NCBI RefSeq assembly: GCF_010119975.1
Contig: NZ_CP048222.1
Coordinates: forward strand, 2,684,501 to 2,748,500
Length of the DNA stretch: 64,000 nucleotides
Origin: Rhodocytophaga rosea
GTDB taxonomy: Bacteria > Bacteroidota > Bacteroidia > Cytophagales > 172606-1
Reading direction: 5' to 3'
Below are positions 1 to 9,965 of this stretch, piece after piece (the stretch's first letter is position 1; every line of letters begins with the position of its first letter). The position numbers and the translations under genes were made by a program. The notes beneath the pieces are model-generated. The model had not been told where the DNA came from, ran no database searches, and saw only the letters and a program-made list of their open reading frames with translations.

Positions 1-561
1 TTTAGTAAATAAGCCTTGCTGGAGCATCGCTTTGGCTCCCCCGCTCCGTTCTTCAGCTGGTTGCCCGATCATCAGCAAGGTTCCTTTCCACCGATTTTTA
101 AATTGTACCATCGTTTTGGCTACGCCTGTAAAAACGGTCATATGCACATCATGTCCGCAGGCATGCATAGTGGGTACATCTTTTCCAGTTTCATCTTTGG
201 TTCGTGTTTTACTGGCGTATGGCGCATTCGTTTTTTCCTCTACAGGCAATCCATCCAGGTCGGTGCGTACCATTACACAAGGACCAGTACCATTTTTAAG
301 TATACCCACTATGCCATATCCCCCAAAGTTTTCGGTAACCTCAAAACCAAGCGATTTTAGCTGTGCAGCAATTTTTGCTGCTGTATTTTTTTCCTGGAAA
401 GAAATTTCCGGATGTGCATGTAAATCTTTATATAAATCAAAAAGCGCCTGATAAGATTGATCTGTATAGGCTGCGATATCTTGAGTAAGTGAAGAGGGCT
501 GAGCAGAAACAATAGTTAAGGTTAAAAGAATTATAAAGCAGGTAGTTAGCAGTTTTCCCAT
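1..561 (-). CDS. M20D-family amidohydrolase (hippurate/IAA-amino-acid hydrolase type), partial
   Basis: The gene runs off the left edge; 187 N-terminal codons are visible, starting at the ATG whose complement is at 559-561. A signal peptide precedes the cleavage region near residue 21 (hydrophobic FIILLTLTIVSA), so the enzyme is probably exported. Family signatures are DLHAHPEIS (about 46-54), the DLDGLP segment (101-106), the metal-binding cluster HACGHD (133-138) with its Cys and His ligands, and QPAEE (167-171), whose glutamates act as general base and metal ligand. Known relatives are di-metal amidohydrolases that cleave N-acyl amino acids such as hippurate. The dimerisation domain and last metal ligands lie outside the window. 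No frame break is seen in the visible part. Substrate cannot be told. Confidence 0.88.
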   Translation of the reverse strand, partial: MGKLLTTCFIILLTLTIVSAQPSSLTQDIAAYTDQSYQALFDLYKDLHAHPEISFQEKNTAAKIAAQLKSLGFEVTENFGGYGIVGILKNGTGPCVMVRTDLDGLPVEEKTNAPYASKTRTKDETGKDVPTMHACGHDVHMTVFTGVAKTMVQFKNRWKGTLLMIGQPAEERSGGAKAMLQQGLFTK

Positions 562-822
562 ACTGGCAAGGTATAAAATTTAGATTAAGTTTTAAACGGT
601 TTGCGTTTCTGACACGGTTTTTGCTCTCCATTTTCTCTTCAAAGAAATACCTTTACATTAAAATAATTCTATTCTATCTTATAAAAATTAAAATATTACT
701 GCGTATGTACTATTTACTTTATAACTAAAATATTGAAACAAATACATTAGAATATATTTATTATTAAAATTTTTATCGTTTACAGTTGTTTTTCAGACCT
801 ATAATATAACCTGTATTTACTG

Positions 823-3279
823 ATGCACCGGATACTTCTACTTACTTTTTTCACATTTTTGTCTGAAGGTTTAGTATTTGCACAAGCCCGCCAATACAGG
901 GCTTTACGCACTTCAGAAGCAATTAAGGTAGATGGAGTATTAGATGAATCAATCTGGCAACAAAGCCCGGAAGCTAGTCAGTTTGTCCAAAACTGGCCTA
1001 GATATGGGCAACCGGAAACCCAGAAAACCAAAGTTAGGATTGTATATGATGATATAGCCGTTTATGTAGCAGCTATGATGTATGAAAGTTCGGCGGACAG
1101 CATTTTAAGGCAACTAACTGTTAGGGATAATATTGGTAACTCAGATTATTTCGCAATCTACCTGGATACCTATCTGGACAAAATTAATGGCTATGGTTTT
1201 ATGGTAACAGCCGCTGGTGTACAATCAGATGCCCGCTATTCCTCTAATGGCGAGGACCGGGCCTGGAATGCCGTATGGGAAAGTAAAGTAAAAATCAATG
1301 CTGATAGCTGGGTGGTTGAGATGAAAATTCCTTATTCAGCCATCCGTTTTTCTAACCGGGAAGAACAAGTATGGGGGCTCAACTTCAGGCGACAGGTCCG
1401 CCGGAACAATGAGTCTTTTTTCTGGAACCCGGTAAATCCGGCTGTAAGCGGCTTTCTCAACCAGTTTGGCCAGCTTACCGGTATCGAACACATCAAATCT
1501 CCCTTGCGTCTGGCTTTATTGCCCTATATTTCAAGTTATGCCAACCATTATCCGCATAATACACCTGACAAGCGAAATGCTACTTTTAATTTAAATGGGG
1601 GAATGGATGTAAAATATGGCATTAATGAGAGTTTTACGCTGGATATGACCCTAGTTCCGGATTTTGGTCAGGTACAGTCAGATAATCAGGTATTAAATTT
1701 ATCGCCTTTTGAAGTGCGGTTTAACGAGAACAGGCAATTTTTTACAGAAGGCACCGAGTTGTTTAACAAAGGGGGGTTCTTTTATTCCCGAAGAGTAGGC
1801 GGCACTCCTCTTAAATATGGCGATGTGGAAGGACAATTACAGGAAGGTGAAGAAATTGTAGAAAATCCTACCACCAGCCGGCTGGTAAATGCCAGTAAAA
1901 TTTCCGGACGAACCAAAGGCGGATTAGGGATTGGTATTTTTAATGCAGTTTCACCCAATATATATGCAACCGTAGAGAATGAGGAAGGCGAACAGCGCAA
2001 AATTCTCACCCAGCCACTTTCCAATTACAACATTTTAGTATTTGACCAGTCGCTGAAAAACAATTCCTATGTGAGTCTGATTAATACCAATGTTACCAGG
2101 TCCGGGCACACCTATGATGCCAATGTAACTGGCGGCCTTTTTAAACTTGCCAATAAGAAAAATACGTTTGCCCTCAATGGACGTACAGCTGTAAGCCAGA
2201 AATTTGATCCTGAATTAAACCGGCCTGACCGGGGGTATACGCTTTCTCTTTCTGGCAGTAAGATCAGCGGAAATCTGCAATATTCACTCACACAGGTGAT
2301 AGAAACAGATAAGTATAATCCCAATGATCTGGGGATTTTATACAATAATAATGAGGTTTCGCAGATAGGCAGAATTGCCTATAATATTTACAGGCCTTTC
2401 TGGAAGCTTAATAACCTGTATACTAGTTTCAGCACGGCTTATTCGAGGCTCTACCGGCCGGATGTTTTCCAGAATTTCTGGATGAATGCCGGGGTATATA
2501 CTACCCTGAAAAACTTTTATGAAATAGGTACCCATGTAAACGTTGAACCTGTAAAAACGTATGATTTCTACGAGCCCAGGGTAGCTGGCCGCTATTATAC
2601 TTTTCCTACAAATGTGCAGATAGGCAGTGATTTTTATACCGATGGCCGCAAGAAGTTTGCCCTTGGCCTGCATGGCCGGTACCGCACTTTTAATGAAAAC
2701 AACCGGCAATTGTATTATGTGGAAATTTCGCCCAGGTATCGTGTTAACGATAAACTATCGCTCCAGTATAATTTTAATACCCGCACTGTACAGGATGAAA
2801 TGGGTTCTTTCGGAGAAAATGTACGCAACGATTCTATATTTTTTGGTTTGCGCAATGTGCGGGCTATTTCCAGTACACTGAACAGCAGCTATATTTTCAC
2901 TGAGAAAATGTCGCTTACCTTACGGGCCAGGCATTACACCTCTTCTGCTTTGTACCGCAAATATTTTGCTCTTAACACTGATGGCACTCTTACAGAAGCC
3001 AATTTTGACCAGGCGAAAGATGTGAATTTTAATACCTTCAACGTAGATATGGTATTTTCATGGTGGTTTGCTCCTGGTAGCGAAGTGAGCCTGGTCTGGA
3101 AGAATGCCATTGCTTCGGATGGTATGGAGTATACGCCCAATTATCTCAGCAATGTAAACCAAACCCTGCAATCGCCGCAGAATAACAGCATTTCTATCAA
3201 AGTATTATATTACTTGGATGTGTTGAACCTGAAAGGCAAATCCCAGCCCAAAGCACCTGCGCTGATAACAAGTATTTAA
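823..3279 (+). CDS. DUF5916 / CBM9-like outer-membrane protein
   Basis: An 818-aa protein with a signal peptide (cleavage near FAQA, about residue 21). Residues about 28-215 form a carbohydrate-binding family 9-like domain, opening with IKVDGVLDESIW, which is the hallmark start of this domain in Bacteroidota DUF5916 proteins. The remainder, about 230-818, is rich in alternating hydrophobic/polar strands with aromatic residues and fits the DUF5916 domain, thought to be a membrane beta-barrel. Location in the outer membrane is inferred. No TonB box or plug is seen, so it is not a standard SusC-type receptor. It stands alone, followed by a strong hairpin terminator. The function of DUF5916 is not established; binding of polysaccharide is only a guess from the N-terminal domain. 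Confidence 0.85.
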   Translation: MHRILLLTFFTFLSEGLVFAQARQYRALRTSEAIKVDGVLDESIWQQSPEASQFVQNWPRYGQPETQKTKVRIVYDDIAVYVAAMMYESSADSILRQLTVRDNIGNSDYFAIYLDTYLDKINGYGFMVTAAGVQSDARYSSNGEDRAWNAVWESKVKINADSWVVEMKIPYSAIRFSNREEQVWGLNFRRQVRRNNESFFWNPVNPAVSGFLNQFGQLTGIEHIKSPLRLALLPYISSYANHYPHNTPDKRNATFNLNGGMDVKYGINESFTLDMTLVPDFGQVQSDNQVLNLSPFEVRFNENRQFFTEGTELFNKGGFFYSRRVGGTPLKYGDVEGQLQEGEEIVENPTTSRLVNASKISGRTKGGLGIGIFNAVSPNIYATVENEEGEQRKILTQPLSNYNILVFDQSLKNNSYVSLINTNVTRSGHTYDANVTGGLFKLANKKNTFALNGRTAVSQKFDPELNRPDRGYTLSLSGSKISGNLQYSLTQVIETDKYNPNDLGILYNNNEVSQIGRIAYNIYRPFWKLNNLYTSFSTAYSRLYRPDVFQNFWMNAGVYTTLKNFYEIGTHVNVEPVKTYDFYEPRVAGRYYTFPTNVQIGSDFYTDGRKKFALGLHGRYRTFNENNRQLYYVEISPRYRVNDKLSLQYNFNTRTVQDEMGSFGENVRNDSIFFGLRNVRAISSTLNSSYIFTEKMSLTLRARHYTSSALYRKYFALNTDGTLTEANFDQAKDVNFNTFNVDMVFSWWFAPGSEVSLVWKNAIASDGMEYTPNYLSNVNQTLQSPQNNSISIKVLYYLDVLNLKGKSQPKAPALITSI

Positions 3280-3292
3280 TGAACATGTTTAT

Positions 3293-3338
3293 AATAAATC
3301 AAAAGCGGGATAGCAAACTATCCCGCTTTTGATTTATT
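3293..3338 (+). terminator. intrinsic terminator, 21-bp perfect stem
   Basis: Arms 3293-3313 and 3318-3338 are perfectly complementary around a 4-nt CAAA loop, with AAAAGCGGGATAG at the core. It begins 14 bases after the stop codon of the DUF5916 gene. The stem is much longer than needed for a bacterial terminator, as with several other hairpins in this window. Confidence 0.85.
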
Positions 3339-3517
3339 GCTTGTGGTGAAAGCTCCTTCCTTCAAGAATTCTTTCTACTTTCAACCTATTTACAGGCTTT
3401 GTACGTATTTTTATAGTAGTTTGCCGCTACTCAGAACCAGTACTCATACTGAATTAAAACAAGAATCACGTATATGGATGATTCAAAAAACCGTAATTAA
3501 TCTTTTACTGACAACCA

Positions 3518-3539
3518 ATAACGAACAGCCAATAACTAT
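3518..3539 (+). repeat. dispersed short repeat (copy 1), just upstream of the YyaL-type gene
   Basis: The word ATAACGAACAGCCAATAACT and the next two bases are repeated with one mismatch on the minus strand at 48748-48769. Both copies lie 10-20 bases before a start codon in the gene's own orientation. Low-complexity AACCAATAAC words flank both. Role unknown. Confidence 0.55.
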
Positions 3540-3547
3540 TTATCCCT

Positions 3548-5608
3548 ATGTCTTCTCACTTCCAGAAAGAACCAAATAAATTAGCCAACGAAACCAGCCC
3601 TTATCTTTTGCAGCATGCCTATAATCCGGTTCAATGGTATCCCTGGGGAGAAGAGGCGTTGCAAAAAGCAAAAACAGAAGACAAGCCAATTATTGTAAGT
3701 ATTGGTTATTCAGCCTGTCACTGGTGCCATGTAATGGAACGGGAATCTTTTGAGAATGAGCAGATTGCTAAAATAATGAATGAACATTTTGTGGCTATCA
3801 AAGTAGACCGGGAAGAACGTCCAGATGTGGATGCCATATATATGGATGCTATTCAGGCAATGGGTATACAAGGCGGCTGGCCGCTCAATGTGTTTCTTAC
3901 GCCAGAGGCAAAACCGTTTTATGGAAGCACCTATTTTCCTCCCCGCAACTGGGCACAAATGTTATTAAATGTAGCCGAAGCCTATAAAACCAACAAAGGC
4001 CAGTTACTGGAATCAGCTGAACAGTTTACTGAACATCTGGGGTTCAGCGATATACAAAAATACCAGCTAAGTGGTGGGGAAACAACCTATTCTGTAGAAG
4101 AACTAAGCAGCATATTCAGCAAGCTGGCAGCAAAATTCGACCGGAGTCAGGGTGGCATGAATAAAGCTCCTAAGTTTCCTATGCCTAGTATTTATCTGTT
4201 TTTGCTGCGATACTTCAAGATTACTAAAGACGAACAGGCACTGGCACAGGTTAAACTTACCCTTGATAAAATGGCTTTGGGAGGCATTTATGACCAGATT
4301 GGAGGTGGTTTTGCCAGGTATTCAGTAGACGCTGAATGGTTTGCCCCTCACTTCGAAAAAATGCTGTATGACAATGGCCAACTTATTAGCTTATATAGCG
4401 AAGCTTACACATGCACCCAGCATGAACTCTATAAAGATGTTGTATACCAGACCATCGATTTTGCCGCCCGAGAATTACGCAGTGAAGAAGGTGGATTTTA
4501 TTCAGCTTTGGATGCAGACAGTGAGGGAGAAGAAGGGAAATTTTATGTATGGACCTATGCAGACTGGCAGGAAGCGTTGAATAAAATTGAACTGAGTAAA
4601 ATAGATAAGAAACTATTTGAGACATATTACCACATAGAACCGGAAGGTAACTGGGAACATGGCAATAATATTTTATTCCGGACTGATGAAACTGCTTTTG
4701 CCCAGGCTAATAATATAGATCCGGTTCAATTTAAAAAGGCCCATCATCAGCTAAAAACACACATGCTACAGGAAAGAGCAAAACGTATCCACCCTGGGTT
4801 AGATGATAAAATCCTGTGCTCCTGGAATGGATTAATGCTGAAAGGCTTGGTAGAGGCCTATCAAGCTTTCGGTGAACCGCTTTTTCTGGAGCTTGCCTTA
4901 CAAAATGCCAGGTTTGTTCTGGAGAAGATGCGTAAGGGCAATCAATTGTATCACTCTTACAAAAACGGAAAAGCTACTATAACTGGCTATCTGGAAGATT
5001 ATGCTTTTGTAATTGAAGGACTGCTTGCCCTCTACCAGGCTACCTTTACCGAAGAATGGCTAACCGAAGCCAGAAACCTGACTAAATATGTAATTGATAA
5101 TTTTTATGATGCAGAGGAACAAATGTTTTTTTTCACAGATGCCAATGCCGAAAAACTGATCGCCCGTAAAAAGGAACTGTTTGATAATGTAATTCCATCC
5201 TCCAATTCAGCGATGGCAAAAAATCTGTATCTGCTGGGTCTGCTGCTCGATAAACCTGCCTGGCTGGAAATTTCAGAGCAAATGCTGGCGAGAGCCAAGA
5301 AAATCATTGTTTCTGATCCTCAATATTTATCGAATTGGGCGGTTTTGCTGGCACACCGCACGCAGCCCACAGCCGAAGTAGCCATTGTGGGCCCAAAAGT
5401 AGAAGATTTTCGTAGAGAAATTAGTACATTTTATTTTCCCAACAAGGTGCTTACCGGTACTACCGAAGGCAGCGATTTACCTTTGTTGGAAGGCAGAGAA
5501 GCAATTGGCAGCAAAACAACTATATATGTGTGTTATAACAGAACCTGCCAGTTACCAGTGTTTTCAATTCAGGAGGCAGTGAAGCAATTACAGGAAGTAT
5601 TATATTAA
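3548..5608 (+). CDS. YyaL/SSP411-type thioredoxin-domain protein
   Basis: A 686-aa protein matching the DUF255/spermatogenesis-associated 20 family. The N-terminal thioredoxin-like domain (about 8-170) carries the diagnostic [17 protein letters not shown] and the redox motif CHWC at residues 57-60, followed by DREERPDVD. The rest is a helical (alpha/alpha)6-barrel region resembling glycoside hydrolases and N-acylglucosamine epimerases, with DEALCSWN-like [12 protein letters not shown] near residue 420. No signal peptide, so cytoplasmic. The biochemical role of the family is unresolved; a thiol-redox function is inferred from CHWC. The ATG at 3548 is the only sensible start because conserved sequence begins ten residues in. 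A dispersed repeat lies just upstream. Confidence 0.9.
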   Translation: MSSHFQKEPNKLANETSPYLLQHAYNPVQWYPWGEEALQKAKTEDKPIIVSIGYSACHWCHVMERESFENEQIAKIMNEHFVAIKVDREERPDVDAIYMDAIQAMGIQGGWPLNVFLTPEAKPFYGSTYFPPRNWAQMLLNVAEAYKTNKGQLLESAEQFTEHLGFSDIQKYQLSGGETTYSVEELSSIFSKLAAKFDRSQGGMNKAPKFPMPSIYLFLLRYFKITKDEQALAQVKLTLDKMALGGIYDQIGGGFARYSVDAEWFAPHFEKMLYDNGQLISLYSEAYTCTQHELYKDVVYQTIDFAARELRSEEGGFYSALDADSEGEEGKFYVWTYADWQEALNKIELSKIDKKLFETYYHIEPEGNWEHGNNILFRTDETAFAQANNIDPVQFKKAHHQLKTHMLQERAKRIHPGLDDKILCSWNGLMLKGLVEAYQAFGEPLFLELALQNARFVLEKMRKGNQLYHSYKNGKATITGYLEDYAFVIEGLLALYQATFTEEWLTEARNLTKYVIDNFYDAEEQMFFFTDANAEKLIARKKELFDNVIPSSNSAMAKNLYLLGLLLDKPAWLEISEQMLARAKKIIVSDPQYLSNWAVLLAHRTQPTAEVAIVGPKVEDFRREISTFYFPNKVLTGTTEGSDLPLLEGREAIGSKTTIYVCYNRTCQLPVFSIQEAVKQLQEVLY

Positions 5609-5680
5609 AAGATTACAAGCCCCTAAAATTACCTGGAAATTTATTTGCAATCTATAAGTGTGTGCTTGTTTATCACTTAG

Positions 5681-6841
5681 TTATTCTTGATTGATCAGAT
5701 TTTTACTGTGTAATAATACAGACAATTTGCCTGAATCAAGAAGCACTGATAAAGAATAAAAGTGCTTTGCTTTTTGATTATTCCGTACAGCAGACTCCCA
5801 TGCAGATAAGGCATTAACACTTTTGATAACTTGTTCATAAAACGTCTTATTAGCTGGATACGCCCTCAATATATTGTCAAAAGATTCAACAATTGAAAGC
5901 TCACCAGATTCGTCAATCATAATATTGAGCATTACAGTTCTAAGCTTTTGAGAGCGAATATATTCAGCTGATAATCTGATATTATGAGTTATTGCTTTTT
6001 CAAGCGCTTTAAACCCACCAGGAAAGGCCGCAGCTTTATCTAATGGAAAAGTAGAAGAATCTACAGGTGGTAAAAATTTCAGATATGGATAAGTTTCTAA
6101 TGAGGCATATTGGGAATACTTCCATTTTTCAATGTTTTCAAATTTTATCCCTTCTGGTAATACTTCATAAACAGGTCTGTTTAGATTCTCTATTCCACCT
6201 CCACCCCAGTAATAAGTTCCGTTTATAAATTTAGCATTTTTAAATTTCTCTCTGCATACTAATCTATAGTCAGTAAATTTCTTTGGCAATGCAGCATTTG
6301 TACTTTTATGATAGTATTCCTAGGTTCCATTACGTAAGCTATCCACAAAATAACCTTTGATTTTGACAGTATCCATAGTGAACTCATTGTAGTATGATGT
6401 TTCCCATTCGCCATTGCCGCTTCTTATTTTCTGATTCCCATCTTTATCATAGTATTCTAATACGGACAGAAAATGATTGTTATAGACAATCTTATCTTTT
6501 ACAAAATTATTGTCATAAAAATTAGTCCATATTCCATATCTGACATTCTGTAAATAATAACCTTGTGTCATTAAGTTACCATTGGGATAAAAGAAGTAAA
6601 AAGTATCAATTTTTACGCCTTGATTATATTTACCTTTCATTTGAAGCTTACCACTTATATAATAGTCGTTCACTTCACCATGATATAAATATTTAACAGT
6701 ATCGATTCTACCTACCCGGAAGTAGGAAGCCAATTCCTTTGTGGTAAGTAACCAGCTTTCATCAAAATAAGTAATAGCAACTTTCTGGCTGTAGCTTACA
6801 CAAAATGTTAAACAAGCCAGAAATGTCAAAAGCAATTTCAT
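5681..6841 (-). pseudogene. MORN-repeat / TonB C-terminal-like protein, split by an in-frame TAG
   Basis: Two stretches in the same reading frame, 6320-6841 and 5681-6319, are separated only by a TAG codon at 6320-6322. Read through, the gene gives about 386 residues: a signal peptide (cleavage near SYSQK), then MORN-type repeats (YHGEVNDYY, YPNGNLMTQG, GIWTNFYD), then a C-terminal domain with AFPGGFKALEKAI and MLNIMIDESGELSIVE that resembles the TonB C-terminal fold of Bacteroidota energy-transducer-like proteins. The stop falls where MORN repeats have tryptophan: LRNGT-stop-EYYH against the usual NGxWxxY, so one G-to-A change turned TGG into TAG. The downstream part has no good ATG of its own. 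Either a real recent nonsense mutation or a sequence error. Function of the intact protein is unknown; periplasmic location is inferred. Confidence 0.75.
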
Positions 6842-6879
6842 TCAAAATTAAATTTCTGATTTTGATCTGATAAGATAAT

Positions 6880-7572
6880 CTACTCAAACGTCAATGGTAT
6901 CATAAAAGAGAATCGGAACAGCAACGCATTGTCTTTCTTTTTGCGGTTGCCCCACTGGGAAATATTATCCAGATAATCTGTTTGCAGATTCAGCCGGCCG
7001 GCTTGTAATCCAACGCCGTATCCATTATTAAATATGTAGTTCACACCAGCCTGTGTTGGTAAGAGCAAAGAAACATTGCCGTAGGTTTCATTAGCGACTC
7101 TGGACTCAAAGTTATCACCTAATGATTGATTTTCAGCATCTTTGGGTTCATAGCGGATCAGCCCGATACCCTGGCTTACATACACCATAATACCTTTATA
7201 TTTGAGCAGATGCACCTGCAAGTCGTAATTGGCGGCAACAAAATTGGTTTTAAAAAATAGATTGGGTGTAGCAGGGGTAGCATCTGTGCCTTCGAAGCGA
7301 TAGTCTGGATTCTGACCAGTAACGCTGCCGATGGCTACATTAAAATGACTGTTGAATCGCTTTTTAAAATTCAGTTTTAGACCAGCCTGAAAAGCGGAAC
7401 TCCACTTCGGATTTTTTATACCTAGATCGCCTCTGTAAGCATTCGCACTGACACCAATTTCCAGAAATCGACTTACTTTCTTAGCCTCAGAAGATTGTGC
7501 ATGGGCTAGGCAGACAGACAAACAAAAAATAGCAGGGAAAATGCAGGCAAGAAGTATAGATTTCAATTGCAT
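6880..7572 (-). CDS. outer-membrane beta-barrel protein (DUF6089/PorT-like)
   Basis: A 230-aa protein with a clear signal peptide ending near AHAQSS (about 25-28). The mature part has repeated amphipathic strands, opening with EIGVSANAYRGDLG and closing with a terminal strand ending in Phe-Glu, as expected for a small outer-membrane barrel. The LEIGVSANAYRGDL opening resembles Bacteroidota proteins annotated as DUF6089 or PorT family. No enzymatic motif is seen. It is transcribed in the same direction as the broken MORN gene 38 bases downstream. Structural or assembly roles are possible, but the assignment is at fold level only. Confidence 0.7.
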   Translation of the reverse strand: MQLKSILLACIFPAIFCLSVCLAHAQSSEAKKVSRFLEIGVSANAYRGDLGIKNPKWSSAFQAGLKLNFKKRFNSHFNVAIGSVTGQNPDYRFEGTDATPATPNLFFKTNFVAANYDLQVHLLKYKGIMVYVSQGIGLIRYEPKDAENQSLGDNFESRVANETYGNVSLLLPTQAGVNYIFNNGYGVGLQAGRLNLQTDYLDNISQWGNRKKKDNALLFRFSFMIPLTFE

Positions 7573-7734
7573 AAGTCAGAATATTTCACAAAGCAGCCAG
7601 CTGAATTTAACCTGGACAGAAGTTATATCCTAAATTACAATGATTCATTTTGACAAGCTAAAAAAGCAGCAATTACGCTCAAGATACATCGTAAGAAATA
7701 GGCAATATTTTCATGATTAGCAAAAGAGCAACTA

Positions 7735-8310
7735 TTATTTAACCCGGTTAGGATTATCGGCAATAAATGCACCCCAGCCACTTACTTTTTTATCCGATGT
7801 ACCACTACTTGTAATCGCCCCTACCTGAAAATAATGACACATGGCTACACCTAAGGCATCGGTGGCATCATACAACTTAGGGTCTTCGTCAAACTTAAGC
7901 AATACTTTTAGCATGGCAGCAACCTGTTCCTTAGATGCATTGCCATTGCCGGTTACCGATTGTTTTACTTTTTTTGGAGCATACTCTACGATTGGGATTT
8001 CACGTGCCAGAGCTGCTGCCATGGCTACCCCCTGCGCCCTTCCCAGTTTGAGCATAGATTGTATATTTTTGCCAAAAAAAGGAGCTTCCAGCGCCATTTC
8101 ATCCGGCAGATAATCGTCTATCAGTTGTGTAACCCGTTCAAATATCTTCTTAAGCTTAATCTCATGATTGGTGTATTTAGTCAGATTGATAACCCCGTAT
8201 TGCATTAATTTTACCTCTTTGCCTTTGATCATAATGAGGCCATAGCCCATATATCTGGTGCCAGGGTCTACGCCAAGTATAATTCTTTCTTGCAATTCAG
8301 GTTTTATCAT
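7735..8310 (-). CDS. ruvC: Holliday junction resolvase RuvC
   Basis: The endonuclease that cuts Holliday junctions with RuvAB during recombination. The acidic catalytic residues are visible: Asp15 in [14 protein letters not shown], Glu75 in [11 protein letters not shown], and the Asp of [13 protein letters not shown] near the C-terminus, a family pattern. The start is taken at MIKPEL (8310), five codons inside the longest frame, because family members begin a few residues before the first strand; length is then 191 aa, normal for Bacteroidota. No ruvA or ruvB neighbour is present, which is common in this phylum. The C-terminal [15 protein letters not shown] extension beyond the helix is lineage-specific. 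Confidence 0.95.
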   Translation of the reverse strand: MIKPELQERIILGVDPGTRYMGYGLIMIKGKEVKLMQYGVINLTKYTNHEIKLKKIFERVTQLIDDYLPDEMALEAPFFGKNIQSMLKLGRAQGVAMAAALAREIPIVEYAPKKVKQSVTGNGNASKEQVAAMLKVLLKFDEDPKLYDATDALGVAMCHYFQVGAITSSGTSDKKVSGWGAFIADNPNRVK

Positions 8311-8530
8311 ATAGCAAGTTAACAAAAGTTTAATAGTAGTGGGATTTACAACCTATTTTTAGCAATGGTAAGGCTTAGTTTTGCCTATAATAGCTGAGAA
8401 TGTAAGTTTATGTACACAATATCTGATATATTTGTTCGATTTATTTGTGGCTTACGGTTTAATTACGCGCAAAACCTAAATATTTTCAAATTAATTCAAA
8501 ATACACTGCTAATTAAACGTCTTATATCAG

Positions 8531-9667
8531 TTGTTACTACTTTCCATCAGTATAGCGTATACCTTTTTTACATTATTTCTGATCATTAAATGGATACAAT
8601 TAAAAACTGTAGATGCACTTGCTGCTTCTATCCCCCATCTGAGAATTACCGTTGTAATTGCTATACGGAATGAGGAAAAAAATATTATTGAACTACTTGA
8701 AGACTTAAACCGCCAGACTTTTTCATCTGCTCAGACTGAAGTAATCATTGTAGATGACCATTCCACAGATAATACCTTAAGTATTATTCAATTTTTTCAG
8801 CAAAGGGCAATTTTTACCCTACATGTACTGGAACTAAAAAATTATATTCCTGTACCGCTAAGCGCAGGAAATTATAAAAAAAAAGCGATCGAAATTGCCG
8901 TACACCAAGCAACTGGCGAATTGATCGCAACAACAGATGGCGACTGCAGAGTAGGAAAATATTGGCTAAATAGTATCGCCCAATATTATCAGACACATCA
9001 GGCCAGATTTATCAGTGGTCCGGTCACTTTTCATGCTGAACAAACTTTATTTGAACACTTACAAACCGTGGAATTTGCCAGCTTAATAGGTTCAGGTGCA
9101 GTTCTACTTGCCACAGGTATGCCAGTGATGTGCAATGGTGCTAATCTGGCATACAGCAAAGAAGCATTTATGGCAGCAGGTGGTTACCAGGATACGGCTG
9201 GTTCACCTTCAGGAGATGATATTTTTTTATTACAGAAAATAAACCGTTTATATCCTGGCAAGGCGTTTTTTCTCAAAAGCCCGGAAGCTATTGTGCATAC
9301 CAGGGCCAAATCCAGCTGGCAGGAGTTTTTGCAGCAACGGAAACGGTGGGCCAGCAAATGGAATTTGTATCAGGATAAAACCGCAAGTTTAATAGCTATT
9401 TTCATCTTTATCAGTAATTTTTCCCTGCTGATCGGTCTGGTGCTGGTAATGTGCCAGCTATATCCACTACGTATGTTTTTGATACAGATTGCAATTAGAT
9501 TTGGTATCGAATTCGTATTTTTGACTCTAGTACTAAAGTTTTTAAACAAACAAAAAAATATTCCTTTTATACTGCCGTTGCAATTGGTTTATTTTTTATA
9601 CGTTTCGCTGGTTGGCCTGATAACCCATAGAAAAGGATACGAATGGAAAGGGAGAAAACTTAAGTAA
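8531..9667 (+). CDS. membrane-bound family 2 glycosyltransferase
   Basis: A 378-aa GT-A fold enzyme. It starts at a TTG codon (8531), since no in-frame ATG precedes the first membrane segment. After an N-terminal membrane helix, the GT2 nucleotide-binding core reads VVIAIRNEEKNI and VIIVDDHSTDNT, the metal-binding DxD-like motif is TDGDC (about residue 135), an acceptor-site GDDIF follows, and the QQRKRW motif (about 268) corresponds to the QxxRW of processive transferases. Two or more C-terminal membrane helices follow (about 295-365). It probably adds sugars to a lipid or envelope polysaccharide from the inner membrane. Donor and product cannot be told. It stands upstream of a small ORF and an ABC permease in the same direction. 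Confidence 0.87.
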   Translation: MLLLSISIAYTFFTLFLIIKWIQLKTVDALAASIPHLRITVVIAIRNEEKNIIELLEDLNRQTFSSAQTEVIIVDDHSTDNTLSIIQFFQQRAIFTLHVLELKNYIPVPLSAGNYKKKAIEIAVHQATGELIATTDGDCRVGKYWLNSIAQYYQTHQARFISGPVTFHAEQTLFEHLQTVEFASLIGSGAVLLATGMPVMCNGANLAYSKEAFMAAGGYQDTAGSPSGDDIFLLQKINRLYPGKAFFLKSPEAIVHTRAKSSWQEFLQQRKRWASKWNLYQDKTASLIAIFIFISNFSLLIGLVLVMCQLYPLRMFLIQIAIRFGIEFVFLTLVLKFLNKQKNIPFILPLQLVYFLYVSLVGLITHRKGYEWKGRKLK

Positions 9668-9703
9668 CTGAAGAATTGATAATTAAAAATAAATTCAGTT
9701 AGT

Positions 9704-9958
9704 ATGACGGATGCTGAGTTTGATGTGTTGGATGAACTGTACTTTATAGAATCTTTCGATTCACTGGCCAAAACGCTTTCAATGCCGGAAGAACAATTAA
9801 AAATAGTATTAACCGGACTTTTAGAAAAAGGCTGGATCAAATGCTTGTCATCGGCAACCGGAGAGTTACCTGCAGATCAGGAAGAGTTCGACAGTCAATA
9901 TAAAAAATATTACTACCTGGCCACCAAAGCTGGCTTGTTAGCTCACAATAGCAGATAA
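9704..9958 (+). CDS. small acidic protein, possibly a winged-helix-like subunit
   Basis: An 84-aa protein of unknown function, beginning MTDAEFDVLDELYF. The segment LAKTLSMPEEQLKIVLTGLLEKGWIKCL looks like the helix-turn-helix and wing entry of a small winged-helix domain (a leucine-rich helix, a turn, then a second helix ending in GWI), but no close family is recognised. It is 36 bases after the glycosyltransferase and only 7 bases before the ABC permease gene, so it is probably co-transcribed with the permease. Strict spacing and codon use like its neighbours suggest a real gene. Confidence 0.7.
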   Translation: MTDAEFDVLDELYFIESFDSLAKTLSMPEEQLKIVLTGLLEKGWIKCLSSATGELPADQEEFDSQYKKYYYLATKAGLLAHNSR

Positions 9959-9965
9959 GTAAATT

